Shown one piece after another: positions 62,412-64,000 of a stretch of DNA of 64,000 nucleotides. The notes under the pieces were generated by a model. That model searched no databases and had not been told where the DNA came from. It saw only the letters and a program-made list of their open reading frames with translations. The stretch comes from Roseicyclus mahoneyensis. GTDB taxonomy: Bacteria > Pseudomonadota > Alphaproteobacteria > Rhodobacterales > Rhodobacteraceae. The translations under genes were made by a program, and so were the position numbers. Location of the stretch: the NCBI RefSeq assembly GCF_003148775.1, contig NZ_QGGW01000003.1, forward strand, positions 310,001 to 374,000, read 5' to 3'. How positions within the stretch are numbered: position 1 is the first letter of the stretch; every line of letters starts with the position of its first letter.

Positions 62412-63248
62412 ATGTCGAACGGGCCGTGGACAGACGAGGAAAACGACCTGATCGTCGCGGATTACTTCGCGATGCTCGCCGACGACATCTCCGCGCACCG
62501 CTACAGCAAGGCCGAGCATCGGCGCGCGCTCCTCCCGCTACTGAACGACCGGTCCGAGGGGTCCGTCGAGTTCAAGCACCAGAACATCAGCGCGGTGCTG
62601 AAGGGCCTCGGCGAGGACTGGATCCCCGGCTACAAGCCCGCGTTCAATTTTCAGATGACGCTGGTTGATGCCGTGGCGCGGTGGCTGGCGCTGAACCCGG
62701 CCTGGCTCGGGCGCCAACCGGGGCTGCAAACCGCCGCTGGCCTACGCGAGGCGGCGCATATCTGGATTGGGCCGCCGCCGACGCTGTCGAACCAGCCGCC
62801 GCCACAGGAGCTGGACCAGATGCTGCACATCGCCCGCAAGTTCGACGTGGCGGGCCGGGACGAGCGCAACCGGGCCCTCGGCCGCGCGGGCGAGGAGCGC
62901 GTGCTGGCGCATGAGCGCGCGGCCTTGCGGACGGCAGGACGTGACGATCTGGCGCGCAAGGTGCGCTGGGTGTCGGAGGAGGATGGCGACGGGGCGGGCT
63001 ACGACATCGCGAGTTTCGCCCCGGACGGGCTCCCCCGGCTGATCGAGGTCAAAACGACGAACGGGTGGGAGCGCACGCCCTTCCACATCACCCGCAACGA
63101 ACTGGCCGTGGCCGAGGAGCGCCGGTCGGAATGGCGCCTGTTCCGGCTGTGGAATTTCTCACGCGAGCCGAAGGCGTTCGAACTGCACCCGCCGCTGGAC
63201 GCGCATGTCTCGCTGACCGCGACGACGTTTCAGGCGAGCTTTCACTGA
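62412..63248 (+). CDS. DUF3883 protein (PD-(D/E)XK nuclease-like)
   Basis: 278 residues from ATG 62412. The C-terminal 90 or so residues match DUF3883 (NO VEIN C-terminal): RALGRAGEERVLAHERAAL, GYDIASFAPDGLPRLIEVKT (D...EVK active-site pattern) and FHITRNELAVAEERRSEWRL. The N-terminal part (EENDLIVADYFAMLADDISA, HRYSKAEHRRALLPLLNDR) is a helical region seen in HNH/restriction-associated proteins. Such proteins are frequent in defence and mobile islands. It ends convergently with the HTH gene. Confidence 0.8.
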   Translation: MSNGPWTDEENDLIVADYFAMLADDISAHRYSKAEHRRALLPLLNDRSEGSVEFKHQNISAVLKGLGEDWIPGYKPAFNFQMTLVDAVARWLALNPAWLGRQPGLQTAAGLREAAHIWIGPPPTLSNQPPPQELDQMLHIARKFDVAGRDERNRALGRAGEERVLAHERAALRTAGRDDLARKVRWVSEEDGDGAGYDIASFAPDGLPRLIEVKTTNGWERTPFHITRNELAVAEERRSEWRLFRLWNFSREPKAFELHPPLDAHVSLTATTFQASFH

Positions 63249-63251
63249 GCC

Positions 63252-63635
63252 TCAGTCGAACACCCGCTCCAGCTGTTCATGCCATGGCAGGGCCGCGACA
63301 TCGGTCAGTTTCAACAGGGTCACGGCGGGCACCTCACGCTTGTAGACGAGGCGCTTGAGGACCCCCGGCGCGAGATAGGCGAGCCGCAGCTGTCGACTGA
63401 CATGGCGTTCGGCCAGCCCGACGGCTTTCGCCAGATCGGTGACCGTGTCGAATTCGCCAGCTTCCATGCGCCGCCGCCAGCCCCACGCCCTGCCGATGGC
63501 GCGCAGGATATGCGGATCCTGTGTCCGGTCTTCGCTGGGCAGATAGGTGGCGGGCGGCATAATCTTCGGCCGCCCGTTCTGCTTGCGGACCTTGAGCGGC
63601 ACGAAGATCTGGATGGACTCGTCGGGTTTCATCAT
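63252..63635 (-). CDS. Small HTH protein beside the serine recombinase
   Basis: 127 residues from ATG 63635, overlapping the recombinase stop (ATGA; ATG 63632 is also in frame). The centre has a ParB/KorB-like helix-turn-helix (FDTVTDLAKAVGLAERHVSRQL, RLAYLAPGVLKRLV). It is the kind of protein coded after serine recombinases in this order and may act as a directionality or control factor; that is inference. Confidence 0.7.
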   Translation of the reverse strand: MMKPDESIQIFVPLKVRKQNGRPKIMPPATYLPSEDRTQDPHILRAIGRAWGWRRRMEAGEFDTVTDLAKAVGLAERHVSRQLRLAYLAPGVLKRLVYKREVPAVTLLKLTDVAALPWHEQLERVFD

Positions 63636-64000
63636 TCCGTCACCACCTTCTTTCGTGGCGCCATCATGTCGCGCATGACGCCCGAAACGCCGTCGGTCCG
63701 GACATCGATGACCAGCCCCTCGGATGTCACGGTGACCCGGCGCACCAGCAACTGCACGATCCGAGTCTGCTCCGCAGGGAACAGCTGGCCCCAGACGTCG
63801 TCGAACGTCTGCAGCGTGGAGATCACGTCGGCCTCAGCGAAGGCGTGACCCTCGCGCGCCAAGTGGGCGATGACCTGTGCCGTGATCGAGGGCGCGCGCA
63901 TCACCCGCCGCAACTCGGTCACCACGGCCGCTTCCACGAGGTCGGCCGGAAGGCGGCGCGGGATGCCTTCATCGCTGGGTTCGCGATTCTTGATGACGTC
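63632..64000 (-). CDS. Large serine recombinase, C-terminal part (truncated by the window)
   Basis: The frame is open from the right edge (122 residues). The sequence VEAAVVTELRRVMRAPSITA, then ISTLQTFDDVWGQLFPAEQTR, IVQLLVRRVTVTSEGLVIDV and FRTDG-like VRTDGVSGVMRDM is the usual C-terminal end of resolvase/invertase-type large serine recombinases. The catalytic domain is outside the window. It is upstream of, and overlaps, the HTH gene. Confidence 0.82.
   Translation of the reverse strand, partial: DVIKNREPSDEGIPRRLPADLVEAAVVTELRRVMRAPSITAQVIAHLAREGHAFAEADVISTLQTFDDVWGQLFPAEQTRIVQLLVRRVTVTSEGLVIDVRTDGVSGVMRDMMAPRKKVVTE

Larger units (their letters stand above)
62024..64000. mobile_element. 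Probable end of an integrated element next to tRNA-Ser, running off the window
   Basis: The region holds a DUF3883 nuclease-like gene (+), a small HTH gene (-) and the C-terminal part of a large serine recombinase (-), immediately after tRNA-Ser. The recombinase and small HTH gene overlap, as in serine-integrase modules. The far end and attachment sites lie beyond the window, so the boundaries are provisional. Confidence 0.55.

Overview
The window looks like chromosomal DNA of a high-G+C alphaproteobacterium of the Rhodobacterales (Roseobacter/Rhodobacter group). The indicators are the fdsGBA-fdhD-fdsD formate dehydrogenase operon in Rhodobacter order, aa3-type ctaD, the carA / GatB-YqeY pair, the SPOR-carboxypeptidase-tmk-holB-tatD operon, RTX/Hint proteins, and many close homologues that I recognise by eye from that order. 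No database search was possible; names rest on motifs and remembered family features. LAYOUT. 1-7.8 kb: the right part of a secondary-metabolite cluster, all on the + strand and translationally coupled. It holds the end of an acyl-CoA-dehydrogenase-like flavoprotein, a stand-alone adenylation enzyme, a carrier protein, a flavin-dependent halogenase, a methyltransferase, a sulfotransferase-like protein, and a 910-residue sulfotransferase-glycosyltransferase fusion. The first four together match the logic of carrier-bound pyrrole formation and halogenation (Plt/Bmp type). This stretch is visibly less G+C-rich than the rest and ends abruptly near 7.8-8.07 kb. 8-16 kb: a homocysteine-methyltransferase-family gene, a LysR regulator and the complete NAD-dependent, molybdenum formate dehydrogenase operon. 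16-18 kb: a sugar-acid dehydratase with an apparent operator at its start, then convergent rnpB (RNase P RNA). 18-25 kb: AmpD-like amidase, a lipoprotein, gatA/gatC, an UPF0173 hydrolase, a GNAT enzyme, rpmG and a BI-1/YccA membrane protein. 25-36 kb: LysR, an RTX-Hint secreted protein, quinone oxidoreductase, an XRE regulator, an IMPase-family phosphatase, 8-oxoguanine deaminase, a CAP lipoprotein, ilvC diverging from two overlapping Lrp regulators, and a UbiH-family hydroxylase. 36-51 kb: HAD phosphatase, GntR, a membrane GT2 with a secretion-ATPase-like N-terminal part, carA, a YqeY protein, a decayed AraC regulator, orphan genes, ctaD, ExoD, lipB, a LytTR membrane regulator and a peptidoglycan-binding protein. 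51-62 kb: tRNA-Leu(GAG), an FAH-family enzyme, an ABC exporter, a Hint-domain protein without its catalytic Cys, and a seven-gene minus-strand operon (SPOR, D-Ala-D-Ala carboxypeptidase, tmk, holB, tatD, MBL hydrolase, AEC transporter). 62-64 kb: tRNA-Ser(TGA), followed at once by what looks like the end of an integrated element: a DUF3883 (PD-(D/E)XK-like) protein, a small HTH protein and the C-terminus of a large serine recombinase running off the window. The best candidate for an undescribed system is the 0-7.8 kb cluster, which joins carrier-protein halogenation genes to a sulfotransferase-glycosyltransferase fusion. Also notable are perfect palindromes with almost no loop at several gene ends and the tRNA-Ser-linked element.
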